Position numbers and translations under genes: made by a program. The notes under the pieces are model-generated. The model was not told where the DNA came from and did no database searches. It saw only the letters and a list, made by a program, of their open reading frames with translations. A DNA stretch of 64,000 nucleotides from Membranipora membranacea. Lineage: Eukaryota > Bryozoa > Gymnolaemata > Cheilostomatida > Membraniporidae. The stretch covers positions 6,696,001 through 6,760,000 of the forward strand of contig OU612069.1 in assembly GCA_914767715.1 (NCBI GenBank), written 5' to 3'. Of this stretch, positions 1 through 12,280 are shown one piece after another; position 1 is the first letter of the stretch; the number at the start of each line of letters is the position of its first letter.

Positions 1-47
1 GTGTATATAACAGCTGGGTATTTCAATGCAGCTCAATAGTTACTTAC

Positions 48-244
48 AATCTGAAGAGCTCTTTTGCTTTCTTTTTATTACGTTCAAAGTAGTCTTGTGT
101 CACCTGCATCCAGGGTATATCTGCCATAAGTTCTACATTATAAAACCTTAAGTTTCTTAGATTCAAAAACTGTTGCTCTGAGAATAAAATCATTGTGGTA
201 TAACCACACAAAGCAGCAGATTTTTTCCTTCCCCTTCCACTCAT
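48..244 (-). CDS. First coding exon of an unknown gene, cut by the left window edge
   Basis: An ATG at 244 opens 65 codons plus two bases, ending in a good donor (ATT/GTAAGTA, donor bases 47-46). The peptide begins MSGRGRKK and is followed by a mixed hydrophobic/charged stretch that ends in a lysine-rich helix (residues about 50-64). I do not recognise a family. The basic N-terminus could be a localisation signal, but this is a guess. The rest of the gene lies to the left of the window. The support is one start, one open frame and one donor. Confidence 0.45.
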
Positions 245-641
245 GTTGAGGTCTCAGTGAACAATGACCACATCACACCCAAAAGTTCCCTCCAAATTTC
301 ATTTCATAGCCTGATTGGTGCAAATTCCCTCCCTTTATTCCTATCTATAGTAAAACCATTATAGAAGAGGTTTGTCCAAGGTTTTCTTATGCAAAACATG
401 TCATTAGTCATAAGTCATATCTAGAGTATTTGTCAAAGTTTTATAATGAGACAAAATCTCCCTGGTGCAGAGCAAAGCATTTGCAGCAAACCCCCTCCCC
501 CCTCCGCCACTCATGATGCAATTTTTACCAGTCGTGGGAACTTTTGGTCAAAAGGTTTATGCGGGGAGGGGGACTGATTCTGACATAGGGATGTTTGAAT
601 ATATTACAGCTCTTCAAGGTTTTATTCTTGTTATTTTGTAG

Positions 642-782
642 GTGATGAGTCCAGGAGATGCTGATAGCTTGAAGCAGCTCATTGTGAGGCACATAGTACT
701 GATAATCAGATATCAGATAAGACAACAGAGTCATTACTTATACAAGGCAACAAATCGGCAGCAAGATGATGTAGGATTTGAG
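642..782 (+). CDS. Internal coding exon of an unknown gene
   Basis: A polypyrimidine stretch and TTTTGTAG acceptor at 632-641 and a GAG/GTAAGC donor at 782/783 bracket exactly 47 open codons (141 nt, phase 0 at both ends). The peptide has a basic/hydrophobic centre (residues 10-30, rich in I, V, L, R and Q) and an acidic end, with no motif I can name. The minus-strand reading over the same bases has no splice support. Flanking exons were not identified; the candidate start exon at 1272 reads from its own ATG and is not obviously joined. Confidence 0.4.
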
Positions 783-1271
783 GTAAGCTTTCTGACCAGC
801 TGCTATCTCATAGAAAGCCCCATGTACAACGTGTTTGTATTTTCGTCTTTAATGCTTTATGCTAGCCAGGTGATACGGCGCTGCTGCCTAGTGAGCTGCG
901 AATAATTTATATAGCATTTTTGTTGTCTCAAAGTGTAATTGTTATAACAACAATGGCTACGGTCTCAAGTGATCTAAATTTCCTCCTCCTTCTACAAGAT
1001 GGTAATAGCTCGCATTAGAAAAGAAAACCTCAAGATTGCGCCATAAGAGTAGCATCAAATTATATTGTGATATGGAGTATCCCACAATGCAATTTTGTTT
1101 TAGTTGTCTTCACTTGTAAGATCTAAACAATAGCTATTTGTGATCATCCTAGGAATTCATTGTCAGAGTTATAAACATGATAATAATCAAGTAATTGGTT
1201 AGAGGTTTTAGATTTTTATAATACCATATCTTTGCCTGTTATCTACAGTGGTAGGAACAATATTTTAATGA

Positions 1272-1392
1272 ATGGCTCAACACATAGGAGATGGAGGTTC
1301 AAGTACATTTATTGACCAGACAGCAGAATATACAAGCACCACTCTATCAGTAGATGATTTGCAGCTGGAGAATGAACATGTGCGTTTAATTG
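1272..1392 (+). CDS. Candidate first coding exon, unknown protein
   Basis: An ATG at 1272 opens about 40 codons ending at a G/GTAACT donor (1392/1393). The peptide is polar, with many S, T, D and E residues, and looks disordered. The open frame is short and there is no family match, so this could be chance. No downstream exon was found before the MITE at 4.6 kb. Confidence 0.25.
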
Positions 1393-2491
1393 GTAACTTA
1401 GTGTTTTTTATCCATTTGAATTACATTGTTATTCCAGAAAAACCATAAACTTATGGCTCTCTTATACATTGAATCTATACTCATTGCTCAAGTAAATCTT
1501 TGGTAGGAGGAAGAGGTCCAACTCTGACCCCCTCAAATGATATAAAACTGCTATCAGCTTATATCATCAACAAACTTGTGAACCGTTACTCAGCAGTATT
1601 TTAAATTGAATTTTGAATATTTAGCAAGTCTTTTAGGATAGTCCTGTTGGGTACTCTTCCATACATACACCATCTAGTGCAGCTATATTTTTATGTTTGT
1701 TTTGCATAACCACAAATATGCTGTCCAACTGGCCATTATCTTAGGGTGTTGTTTTATTTTGTTTTATATGCAATATTTACCCAGGATTTTTCTACTTTTC
1801 CCTGGCTATAATATTCCTAATTTGTCTTAGAGCGTGAACTGTACAAGTAGAAGCAGTCTTTTACATTCTATAGTCCCGTCTTACTTGATATATCTTGTTG
1901 CATACATAATTCTTCAGTTTTTTTTACTGTAGACAAGGCTACGGGCGTGACTGTAAATCACAAGATGATATAGAGAAGACATATGGAAAGGCATTGTATA
2001 TAATGCAAACACTCATTGCTCGCCACCTACCATGACTACATCTGTATTGACCATGGGCATATATTATACATTTTTACAAACAAATCTACCCATCGCTCAT
2101 CAATGTAAAGTTCTCTGACTCATAAAACTATTCTATATTATATGAAACATATATGCTTCTCGCCTCGGTGATGTTTAATGTCAATGTTCACAGACAATAA
2201 ATATACAGTACAAACTATACATTTATTCATTGATCCTGGCATGCATTGTAACCAAATTGCATAGAGGGATATGATGTATGTGACTGCAAAAGGTCCATCT
2301 AATAGTAATAATTAGAACTCGCAGCAGCTGGGCAATTTGTGGCCTGCGGAAATCCTAAGCCTTCAAAATTGATAATCAGCAGGATGTAGCCCTGATTATT
2401 TTTGGTCAGGACCATTGCGTGTACAACGGGTTCAACAGTACCGACTCTACCCTTTCTCTATGGCCTGAGTATAAACTTGTTCTAATAAAGT

Positions 2492-2562
2492 TTTAGCTTG
2501 GATGCGAACCATCAACCTTGATGTTCATGACTTTCCTGCTAACCGCTACCACTGATCCATAA
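2492..2562 (-). repeat. tRNA-like segment (SINE head or tRNA pseudogene)
   Basis: Read on the minus strand, it has an A-box-like GATCAGTGGTAGCGGTTAGC and, about 35 nt later, a B-box-like GGTTCGCATCC, the spacing of an internal RNA polymerase III promoter. The arms do not form a clean cloverleaf by eye, so a tRNA-derived SINE head is more likely than a working tRNA. Confidence 0.45.
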
Positions 2563-3007
2563 TATCTAGATAAAACAACTGATAATTAATCAGAATTAAC
2601 TTGGCAACGGCTGTGCAAACTCTGTAGTAACGCCTTCCCATCTATAACATACTGCACCAATTCTAACTGCTTTGAGGCTGTATTAATCAAATTTTGACAT
2701 TTGTAAGTGGCTGAAACTTGAAAGTTGCAGTGTAACCACATTTTTTTATGAGCAGCAGCAATGCCATTGACTGTCTGAGTGTATCATTTTTATACCATAA
2801 GACTGCCGTGTAGACTACTCTGGTATAAGGTTTGAAGCAGTGAGGTCTCAAAACCGTTCTGATAGAATATAGGTGTGGGGCAGAAACGATGAATCAGGGC
2901 CCACAAGAAAAAATAGCACCACAGCTGTGTATTAATGGCATATCTGTTGTAATAATAGTTCTATTGACTTGGGACCTCTCATTACTATAAGCAGATCTTT
3001 TAAGTGC

Positions 3008-3064
3008 CCAAAGTGGGATTTGATCCAGCAACCTCTTTATCATCTGCCACTAACCACCAACCAA
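3008..3064 (-). repeat. Degenerate tRNA-like segment
   Basis: The minus strand carries GGTTAGTGGCAGATG followed by GGATCAAATCCCAC, resembling A and B boxes of a tRNA-derived repeat. It is degenerate and no SINE tail was recognised. Confidence 0.3.
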
Positions 3065-4600
3065 CCAATTACGATCATGCCAATCAAATCAAACATGCTC
3101 GATCAAGATCAAATTTAGCCTTAGCCTCTGCTCTTAGCAACCAATTATTGTCATAGGTAAGGTGGTTATCCAGTATAATGCCCTGAGGCTACATATTTCA
3201 CATTCTGCAGCATTGGCAGCTACGGGTGAGGGGGCTAAGTCCAATAGCTACAGTGGGGGGGGGGGGGTCCCAAAACAGCAAGCTGCAATGCGTGGAGTCA
3301 ATAATTTGTCTTTCGATTAGTAATAAACTTCATTGACTCTATTTACACTGAAAGTTTATTAAATTACATGAAAACTCAATGACACAGAGAAAGTAACATT
3401 TTTTTAATATCAAACTCATGGTTGCTTTCGAAGCATGTGCAAAAAAAGCTACAATACCTGATTATTTCAGATGCTGATTCTTAAAAATTATAAGATAAGA
3501 CTGATATAATATAAGTGTATAAATTCAATTCAGTGCTTACGTAAATATATTTATTAAACTTGATCTAGGTCTACATGAAAAAGCTAAGACAAACATAACT
3601 ATTGAGAGGAACTTGTTGTGACTCATAACGTCACTCTGGGACCAAAACATCAGCAGATTTTATATCTCTTAGCGAGCTATGAACAATAATTTACAAAAAA
3701 GAACCATTGAATATTATTTGCATTGTCATCTGCATTCATTTTCATGTGGCAGAAAATAAATAATAATATTCTATCGTGTTAAATGTTAACAGGGTATAGA
3801 TTATGTGTTGACAAGAATTCAAGGTTTTAAAACATCATCATTCTGGTGATTTTCAATTTATCAGCCCATGGTATCGAATGTGTCGAGGAAAGTTTTTGGT
3901 AACTTCTCAGTGACTTAAATGCATTTCCATTGACAATCTGAGATAGAAGTTGTCTTCCCGATGTGCACTTATTGGTTGTATTAGAAGTTGTCTTCCCGAA
4001 AATAGTGTTTTCTAAGACTGATATTTATTCCAAGTAGCACCAAATGTTACGGGGAGGTGACCATTTTTGCTAAGGTTTTGCCCAAGGTCAAGGTGAATTT
4101 GTAAAGCCGAATGAACAAGTTCTCTTTGAGGGAAACAATATTATTTGATAGAAAATAATTTATGATTTTACCTAAAAAAGTCATCATTTTCATGCTACTA
4201 CAACACCTGCTTGCTGGTAAAACTGAAAGACAAGAAAGGTATGCTATTAGAACTCAGTGAACTCATTCATCCTCTAATGCAATACTTCTACAGTAACATT
4301 TTATTTTTAAATGTAACTCAGCTGATCTGCAACTAAGTAAATAAATAGCTGTCAGCTGAGTTACAATATTCTTTGGAATTGATATGGATAAACAAAGATT
4401 GACAGGCAAGTTGAGTGCTAATTGGAAACAGGACAACCATTAAGTAGCCAAATCAAAGCCACTAAAATGGTTACTCAGACACATTAGTACATTAACAAAG
4501 TATGTTGTAGAGGATGACACATTGTTGATTGATCGGTGATAAATATTATTGTAGGCCTATCGAATGATATTGCAGAAAAAAGTCCAGTTGTGTATGGCCA

Positions 4601-4843
4601 GGGGGGTCTTTCAATCAAAATGAGCGATGCCTTACTAAAGCAAATTATCACATCACTCAAATTTGACGCTTACTTGGAGTTTCAACTAGACACAATCGTT
4701 CCCAGATCACTCACCCAGAGCGTCTATAGTTCCGTCCATCAATGAGTGAGTGATCTGAGAGCGAGACCCTTAGCAGGTGTCACTCACTCAGTAAGTGAGC
4801 AAACACATTGCAATTTTGGTTGTTTTTAATTGAAAGACCCCCC
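4601..4843. mobile_element. Foldback MITE with GGGGGGTCTTTCAAT termini
   Basis: The element starts GGGGGGTCTTTCAATCAAAA (4601-4620) and ends in the inverted TTTTAATTGAAAGACCCCCC. Its interior contains GAGTGAGTGATCTG and ACTCACTCA segments that also fold back. A second, degraded copy with the same interior lies at 32612-32841. I could not define a target duplication. The short open frame over this region is therefore repeat sequence, not a gene. Confidence 0.65.
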
Positions 4844-5679
4844 AGTCTTACAACAAAATCATAGTAGAGGGTTTGTTGGTGCAGCCTATGTTGTGTGGTA
4901 TGACGTATTTTGGGTAATTTGTCCAACAAATCTCGGGTGTTGTGACACATGCTCCATGATCTAGGCATCGACATGTCCCATATGGCACATACCACGTCTT
5001 ACAACACCGGTCACTAGCGACCGTTTTAGTGCCTGTACAGAACAGCATAACTTTGTGTAATTGAAACTTGCAGGCCTACAATGTGTGGATGCATTTAACA
5101 CTGCCTCAATCATACTTAGACAGGCCTTCTATAGTCACAAGTGTGGCCAATTATCATTTATATACATTGTACATTGTCAACTTAATGTCCATGGTTGGCC
5201 TAAGTATGACTCTGCAAGTTATTTGGCCAATGTTAGTGCTTTCCCATTATAGAGTAGTCTAGAGTGGCGAGTTATTGTATTTAATTATATCATAATTAGG
5301 GCTTCGACTGAATTAGACCAGGGTAAATCCACTCCATTGTCCCCGATGAGACCAATTTATTTCTTTTTCCTACCGATCAGGAGAATACTGGCCTAGAGTT
5401 TAACATTTTATGATAAACAGGGACTGCAAGCAATTTTATTTTTGATTGAGTAGTCATAATATAATGTAGGTCTACTGCTGCTTTGAATGACAAGACTTTG
5501 AGTGAGTACACCTATATCTTCTTTCTTTGACCAAGTAGTAGACCAGCAATAATTGGTATACGGGGACTGTCAGTAAGAGTATATCAATTAACATAGGAGG
5601 CCAGTCCAGCGGTCGTTTGGCCCAGTTGTTAAGCCCACCTAACTATTTGATACATGGATTGTATGTTGTATGTTGTATG

Positions 5680-5710
<31 letters not shown>

Positions 5711-7932
5711 GTATGTATGTATGTATGTATGTATGTATGTATGTATGTATGTATGTATGTATGTATGTATGTATGTATGTATGTATGTATGTTTGACTAA
5801 TAAAATTTTGAACGACTGTGACAACATCCTCTCCAATCATCTACTTAGACTACTGTTGCCACACAGGTGATCATGTGCTTATCAAATTCTGTATAGCTCA
5901 AAACTAACAAAATGAGACTACAATCATTAGGATTGTCATAAAAGGGTAAATAATTTGCACCGACTCATCTTCCAAGTCAGGATATGAAATTAATTTTCTA
6001 GCTGAATTAGTGACGTAGTTACCATCTTTCTAGTTCACCTAGTGCGTTACTTTTATGCCCTGATTTTGATTATCAGTTTGTGCGTTTTATTAGCTCATTC
6101 AGTGAAAGTTTTGGGATAAGAGCCTCATGTAGTTATCTTTGAGCTATACGGAATTCAATAAGCAAACATCTAGTGTTATGAAATCGCAATACTTAGTATA
6201 CAGAGAAGTCCCTCTCGTAGCTTACTTTTATGAGGGCAATGTATCATTGCTTCTGTGTACCACAGACGGTAGAATTTGAAACTTTCATACGAAATGTGAA
6301 AATCACAAGTATCCAACTCTTCCTTGTTTGACCTATCGGCAATGGCGACTAACCATAAAGATCAAACAACCAAACCATGATGCACGCACCACAACAGTCT
6401 TGTTTCGCTTGAGTATTTTGATTTGATGGTGATCACCTTAACAACTTATATCTGTTGGATCTAGTCTACTCAATTTACACCCTTTATTTCCAGACATAAA
6501 GTAGACAGTATGAAACAATGTATGAGCCTTCAGAAGGTTAGACAACACCGGAAGATAGTTCTTCAACCAGGTTTGTGTCCATTCCAGCTTTTTTCCCTCA
6601 AACACCATTTATCTACTGTTGTTACACTGATCTTTCCAGGTAGATACAACCAGGAAATAATATGCATATGACTAGGGAGTTTTCTGTACTCACAAAATTG
6701 AAGATCAGACAACTATGCTTTGTTTACATTTTGTATTGTTTTGGTCATATATGCATGAATCAGGCCGAGAAAACTCCTAATTTCCAATTCATTTGACCTA
6801 TGAGAGATTAAGTCGCCTTTTTTAACAAACCAAACATCCATAATAAGCACGGGTTGGAGATTCGATGCCCAAATTGAAATGGAAATCACATCAAAAATAA
6901 TCTGTGATGGGTTTCCCCTATGGGATAATGTTTGTTTTATGTTTTATTGTTGTTTTGTAGAAATCTAAGATGACCAAAGAGATTTCGCTAAACAGAAAGA
7001 TCAAGAAATATTTATAAAAGATAATTACACCGGAATTGTGGTATTATATATTACGATGTTGACAACCAATCAGCCACCATCCCTCAGGTATTCAAATATG
7101 AATCATCTCACAAAAAGATAAAGCTATTGCTTAGTCCGCTGATTAAAAGAGTCAAAGGAAAATTTCCTAGATGCAGAATCATACCTAAGCCCTTTCAAAC
7201 CTTTAAACATTTTGGAAGAAATTCACACCATACATACAGCAATATACATAAACTTTAAATAATAAACACATTGGCACATGATCTACACATCGATGTGTGT
7301 TCCGAAACCCTACAAACATGTCAGTACAAGCCGTAAAGTCTGTAGGGGGGGAGGCAGTTTTTTTTCTTCTTTACTAAAAAATGCCAGCAAGTGAGGCAGT
7401 GTAGGACCTGAAAACTTTCAGTCACAAATCTTGAGTCAATTCTCTAACTGCTGCGCCTTAAACTATACAAAAATCGATTACTGTTATAGGTGTAACAAGA
7501 TTCCTAGTTTGCAAGTGTTTTTACAAATTAAAAATGTAATCCTACCATTATCACCTCTGTTTGTACAGGATAGCACACAAGTCATGGATGAATGTTTAGT
7601 TAGAAAAAATATGTTTGAAATCATCAGTTGGGGCGTCATTTATGTTTCATGACCAAAAACTGAACAACCGTCCCCCTTCCCCCCGCCGGTGTTATTCTGC
7701 TGGTGCCCTGAGGACATCCTGTGTATCAAGGCTGTCGTAGTTTACCTTTGCATCTCCTGGTCATGTTTATTGTAAGAATTGGGTAGTGATTGGGAGACAT
7801 AGTCGATTACTTGTTAACCCTAACCTAAAGTTTTCAAATCCCTAGGGTTTGTTTTTGTTTGAGATGTTATTATCGCTCTTATTTTCTTTATAAGAATCTG
7901 GTTCTAAAAAACTGTTCGATTTCTGATTTCAG
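4844..7932. other. Gene-poor stretch
   Basis: Apart from the GTAT microsatellite, I see no supported gene. Short open frames near 5.07 kb and 7.43 kb lack splice or family support. Confidence 0.45.
5657..5790. repeat. GTAT tetranucleotide microsatellite
   Basis: About 33 nearly perfect copies of a 4-bp TATG unit run from just after TTGTATGTTG to 5790, with one interruption (GTAAGTA near 5709). The repeat is open in several frames on both strands and produces spurious Tyr-Ile-His-Thr or Tyr-Val-Cys-Met repeat peptides. Confidence 0.95.
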
Positions 7933-8060
7933 GTTATCAATTCTACAACAAGGACAGATGGTGTTACTGTAGCAAGCTGAATATGTGTCATACAAACCAG
8001 CAATATATATTATCTACCTATGATGATGCGGTTAATTCAACAGTCGTTCTTGAAGTGTGA
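7933..8060 (+). CDS. Candidate terminal exon, Cys/Tyr-rich
   Basis: A TTTCAG acceptor (7927-7932) is followed by two bases and 41 open codons to a TGA at 8058-8060. The peptide has WCYC and a further Cys and is Tyr/Asn-rich, which could be an extracellular fragment; I do not recognise it. An upstream partner exon was not found. Confidence 0.3.
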
Positions 8061-9648
8061 CTGCCATGATTAATTTGGAAAAGTTAGAATACGTTAACAG
8101 CAAAATGTGACTGGTATATGTAAGGCAAGTAAGATCCATGGACTAAATTGGTGTCGGACACTGTTGTTTGGAGTCTCTATCTGTTGCCACAATTTCCAAC
8201 CCTGTGTTTTACTAATACAACTGAATAAATTATTTGAACTATTATATTGTATAAATTTAATGGTTTTACAAGTCTTTCTGGCCACATAATGTAAGGGCCT
8301 CAGCTTTCTATGGGTAAAATCCTTTTTTTTCATGATCAACTTGCACTTAACATGTAAAACCTGCTGATAAATGTTATATCCCTCTTTGATCATAGGGGGT
8401 TGCCTAGATAATATATATAACGATATACCAAAATATTGACTTAATCTGGTTTAAATGTATATTGCTTCATTGCTGCTGCAACATACGCCAACATTCCATC
8501 ACCTGTACTAAGGCCACAAATAAAATAACAAAACAACAACAAACTTATGATACATAGGATATATCATGTATCCTGAATAAACTGGGCTTAATATTGACAC
8601 AGTCCTTTTTTTCGAAGAGTGATTAATTCTAAAAAATAGGTTGTAGCCATCACACCACACTACTATATTCCGCAGTGTGGCTTTTTTTGCATCAATTGGA
8701 TTTCTATGGAGAATAACCCACCTGCAATAACTTTGCAGTTGTTGTCCGATTTAGAAATTTGAACTACCATTTGTAAGGTTTTTCAATGGGCTATTGTACA
8801 TTATGTCTTTCATGAGGGTGGACCCAGCATTTTTGACTCTGCCTCTGTTTTCTTTGCTAGATGTTAGATAGCTGCTTGTTAAATTTAGTTCGATGTAAAT
8901 GTGCACACAAAACTTTCCACAAATAAATGCACTTTCACAACTTTGTTTGTTACCATGCCTTTCTTATTATATCAGTAATTTTCCAGTATATTCAATTTTG
9001 TATCCATATTCACTTACCTATCTTCTCCATATTCAGGAAATAAAAACAGTGTCATTTATCTGTGAATCTTAGCATCATTGTGTTGGACATCAAATTTTGT
9101 GTTAAAAGGAGGGATGGTGCTATGATGAATTGTCGTTTGTCACACAGTTAAGATCAAGCATGAGTTTTGGCCATGTTAATCTGACTAGATGATGTAGTGG
9201 GGGGGGGGGGGGCAGTGTTTGCGATATTTTATACTTCTGACTGCCACCAATTGTTTGCTGCTAGGCTGTCTGTTTCATTAAGGGACAAGGATGCAAATTA
9301 TCGCTAGGGAAGCGAAAGCATTCTTTTTCTTATTTGACCAAGAAGAGGGTAAGATGCTCAGTGGATGCCCATAAGTAATATCGTACCACATTTTGACCTG
9401 TGCTAGACAACAGAAACAATAGTGCATCTTTACTGGTCACAAAATATTATCAATGAGTAAGCCACACCCTGCTGTATTATGCTCTACCCATTGATATGAA
9501 TATAATATATCAATGGCTCTACCTATTAGTACTTGGATGGAGATCAACACTATGACATATGCTGTGTATTTGCTCACTGGTTATTGTAATTTGGAACCAT
9601 GCCAAAACAGTATATCTATTTTATTTCTTCCATGGAGATCCATCAGTT
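8061..9648. other. Gene-poor stretch
   Basis: No supported exon. It contains a G run near 9199-9211 and AT-rich DNA. A minus-strand open frame at 8094-8393 shows no splice or family signal and is treated as chance. Confidence 0.45.
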
Positions 9649-9649
9649 A

Positions 9650-9719
9650 GGTGTAGCTCAGTGGTAAAATGGTTGCTTGGGGAGCGAAATAATGCAGGTT
9701 CAAATCCCACGCATTGCTT
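9650..9719 (+). repeat. tRNA-like segment
   Basis: GTGTAGCTCAGTGGTAAAA (A-box type) is followed after about 30 nt by GGTTCAAATCCCAC (B-box type), and then a T run. This looks like a tRNA-derived SINE head or a tRNA pseudogene; a clean acceptor stem could not be paired by eye. Confidence 0.5.
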
Positions 9720-9904
9720 TTTGTAGTAGAGTTGTAGTTTTTGTAAGCTTCAAAAACACACATGTTGAAAACTTATCTCACTCTGGATCCTAATCTAGTC
9801 CTACACTGTGCATCACTTACCAGTACCACTGACCCCAGGTGCCTGAGTCAGGGGCGTATATTCTAAAAAATTTCACTCACTGACTTTTTAGATTTGAGCA
9901 TAAT

Positions 9905-9980
9905 GATCGGGCGCAGCCCGATCCACACGCCGTAAGCGTGGCGGGGAGGGTGTGGGAGGGGCGCTTAAGCGCCCTCCCAC
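9905..9980. repeat. Three consecutive GC-rich hairpins inside the hAT element
   Basis: GATCGGGC/GCCCGATC with a 3-nt loop (9905-9923), CACGC/GCGTG with a 5-nt loop (9926-9940) and a nearly perfect palindrome GTGGGAGGGGCGCTT/AAGCGCCCTCCCAC (9952-9980). Base composition is far from the AT-rich surroundings. Confidence 0.8.
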
Positions 9981-10130
9981 CACGGAAATTTTTGCATATC
10001 GGTAGCAAAATAGTGCAAGCAGAGAGGTGAGCACTGAGCTGTTGGGTACTTTCAGAAAACAACTCAATAGCAGTAGAAGATTATGGTAAAAATGCTCCCG
10101 TTATAAAGCACCCAATTGAAAAAAACTGAC

Positions 10131-10210
10131 CTTGATGGGATTCGAACCCACAAGAATTTTATAACCAGTGATTAATAGGCAGACGCTCTACACACTGAGC
10201 TATTCAGCCT
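10131..10210 (-). repeat. tRNA-like segment inside the hAT element
   Basis: The minus strand has GAATAGCTCAGTGTGTAGA (A-box type) and GGGTTCGAATCCC (B-box type, 10137-10149) about 40 nt apart. It lies wholly within the target-duplication-bounded element, so it moved with that element rather than inserting nearby. Confidence 0.6.
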
Positions 10211-10267
10211 TTCACGGAAACTGGGAGGGGGGGGCCGTGAGTGGAAATATACGCCACTGGCCTGAGT

Positions 10268-12272
10268 GGCTACATATGATAAATGGGAATTAAAAACAAC
10301 ACCATAAAACATTACCAATGACCCTTGCAAATCAACACATGTTATGTACTGAACTAGGGACTCCACTGAACTTAGTATCCTAATAATTAGGATTATTCCA
10401 TAGGAAATTGTTGGTTTTTGTATGCAGATAAAACAGCAGGAATAAAAGTCAGAAGTTCTGTTCGACGTTATTTTCTTTTTAGCACAAGTAAAGCTCATAA
10501 AGGCCTGATAGCACCACAACCGCTGGATTGCTTATCCTGGTAGGAATATTTTGTTAAAGGAAAACATTCTGCCAAAATGCTAGGGTCATTTGAAATGACG
10601 AACAGAACTATTGTAAAAAAACAGTAACATGATATGCACAGTGTAGCTAAGAAAGATCAAAACTGCCACAAAAGAGATTTGAACAAACTAACTCTTGCAT
10701 CGTAAGCACAAAGCATACCAATATCATCTAGATCCAAATAGAGGTTATAGACTGATTCATTCATTGTAGACTCCAAACATATTTGTAAGTTGTTCGTTTT
10801 TATCTCATGATCACACCACAAACAACAATCGATGATAGGTCTCAGACACAGTATTGTAGGGGTGGTCATGTAGGTTTGGACTTGAATACCTTTTATGATA
10901 TCTTACAAGACTGCTAGATCAAACCAAGGAGTTGAAGAGAGGAGTTTAAGTATTTAACTCCTTGATCAAACCATGATTCAATTTGCCTGCATTTAGGAGT
11001 CGGCGGGACTGCGGCTCACCAGAAAAATGGAATGACCGGAGTCCGGATTGCGGAAAATTGGATCAAACTCGTTCTTGGTGAACGCTCTCCTATCGGGCCC
11101 TGATACAAATTTTGATTGTCTTGATCAATGAACATCCTCATGATTCCCCCCCTCCCACCTTTTGCAGTAGTCCCTGCCACCTTGTAAAGAAAATGAATAA
11201 TAAATGAACAAAAATAGGCATGATTAACAGATATTGTGACCGGCACAATATCTTCTTGACTGTCTCAGAGCAGCGAAATTGGTTCCACTTCCATCCATAA
11301 AATGTGATCATAAAATATGGAAACAGGCATGAAACTGAGCTGTGGCGTAACTCTAAAATCTAAAAAACTAAAATAAATATATGAAGCAGAAGTCTTTGAG
11401 CACAGCCTGGAAACAAACAAATTTTTTGCCATTGTTGTACGCAAACAACATTTTGTCTTTAAATACTGAAAGCGATGTAACTTCATGCGTTGGGATTCGA
11501 TCCCGCGACCATGCGCTTATTAAGAATTGCTGGGGCAACTTCTGGAGCCTGTCAAAACTTATGTGACACCATTAAATAATATGGTACAGACTGTCAGAGT
11601 GTCAGTAGAATTTTGGCGGGAAAAGTAAGGAGGTCCAGTAGATTTTTTGGCAGATTTTTTGGCGGGAAAAGAACAGTAAGTTTTGGTGTCAATTCAGCAA
11701 GACGTACCGTCATTTTTTCAGACAGATGTCACTTATTTTACTGTAATACCCCTGCGGGACGCAACATTTGTTCTTCTTTGCACAATAACACTATATTCCT
11801 GCGGATTGTTTGTGAGGTCAGCACATGGGTGAAAATTTGGGTGATGATTTTGTTTACCCCTGGTGTCAAGATGTCAGATGTCTAGGGGCTTGTATAAAAG
11901 AGAGTGGTTTATCAGAGGTGAGTCCTTTTCATTTCAACTTCTCAATCGAGTAGAGTAGAGGTAAACCATTGTTCTACCTGAAATTTCTACCTTTGACTAC
12001 ACTTAAATCTGGGCGATGGGACGCCCACATAAACCCCTTTGCGGGTTTGGACAAACAATTCTCTACTACAATTGTGGAGAGTATACTGATTACAAAGCTA
12101 CTATGCGGAACTTCCCAAAGATGTTCAGTGATACCATAGAGAGAAGTTATGGGAAAATCTGGAAAAATCAGTACAGACATCTCAATACAGCGTAAGTGCT
12201 TAGATTATTGTTGTTCGAATATAGTTGCTCCTCTTAAAAATAGTTTCGAGCAGTCAATAGAAGCCTCACATA
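10268..12272. other. Gene-poor stretch with a small hairpin and paired E2F-like sites
   Basis: No supported exon. 10918-10972 holds a small inverted repeat (GATCAAACCAAGGAGTT / AACTCCTTGATCAAACC); similar mini-hairpins occur near 37090-37135, 37425-37455 and 29510. A degenerate minus-strand tRNA-like segment with B box GGGATCGAATCCC lies near 11488-11560. Confidence 0.45.
11611..11670. promoter_or_regulatory. Two E2F-consensus-like sites in a short duplication
   Basis: TTTTGGCGGGAAAA occurs at 11611-11624 and again at 11657-11670, matching the classical E2F site TTTGGCGGGAA. Both sit in a short tandem-like duplication beginning AGTAGA. No promoter or transcript start can be assigned. Confidence 0.35.
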
Positions 12273-12280
12273 GTCTAGAC

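Larger units (their letters stand above)
1393..4600. other. Intergenic or intronic DNA with two tRNA-like remnants
   Basis: I see no convincing coding exon here. The stretch is AT-rich, with short homopolymers (a G run near 3257-3268) and two minus-strand tRNA-like segments listed separately. A short sequence (TAGAAGTTGTCTTCCCGA) occurs twice near 3945 and 3982, a minor local duplication. Confidence 0.5.
9849..10259. mobile_element. Non-autonomous hAT-type element with an 8-bp target duplication
   Basis: The ends are CAGGGGCGTATATT (9849-9862) and the inverted AATATACGCCACTG ending at 10259. Identical GCCTGAGT flanks lie at 9841-9848 and 10260-10267. The CAG(G/T)GGCGTA termini and 8-bp duplication are typical of the hAT superfamily. 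The 411-bp body codes nothing recognisable; it holds three GC-rich hairpins (9905-9980) and a minus-strand tRNA-like segment (10131-10210). Confidence 0.85.

Noticed and set aside
44-52. Stop directly after the 48-244 frame as the protein end
   Set aside because: The stop overlaps a GTAAGTA donor, so the frame more likely continues outside the window.
5639-5870. Open frames over the GTAT repeat on both strands
   Set aside because: A 4-bp repeat without stops is open in several frames; no coding sense.
9650-9719. Functional tRNA gene
   Set aside because: A and B boxes are present but acceptor and anticodon stems do not pair well by eye.
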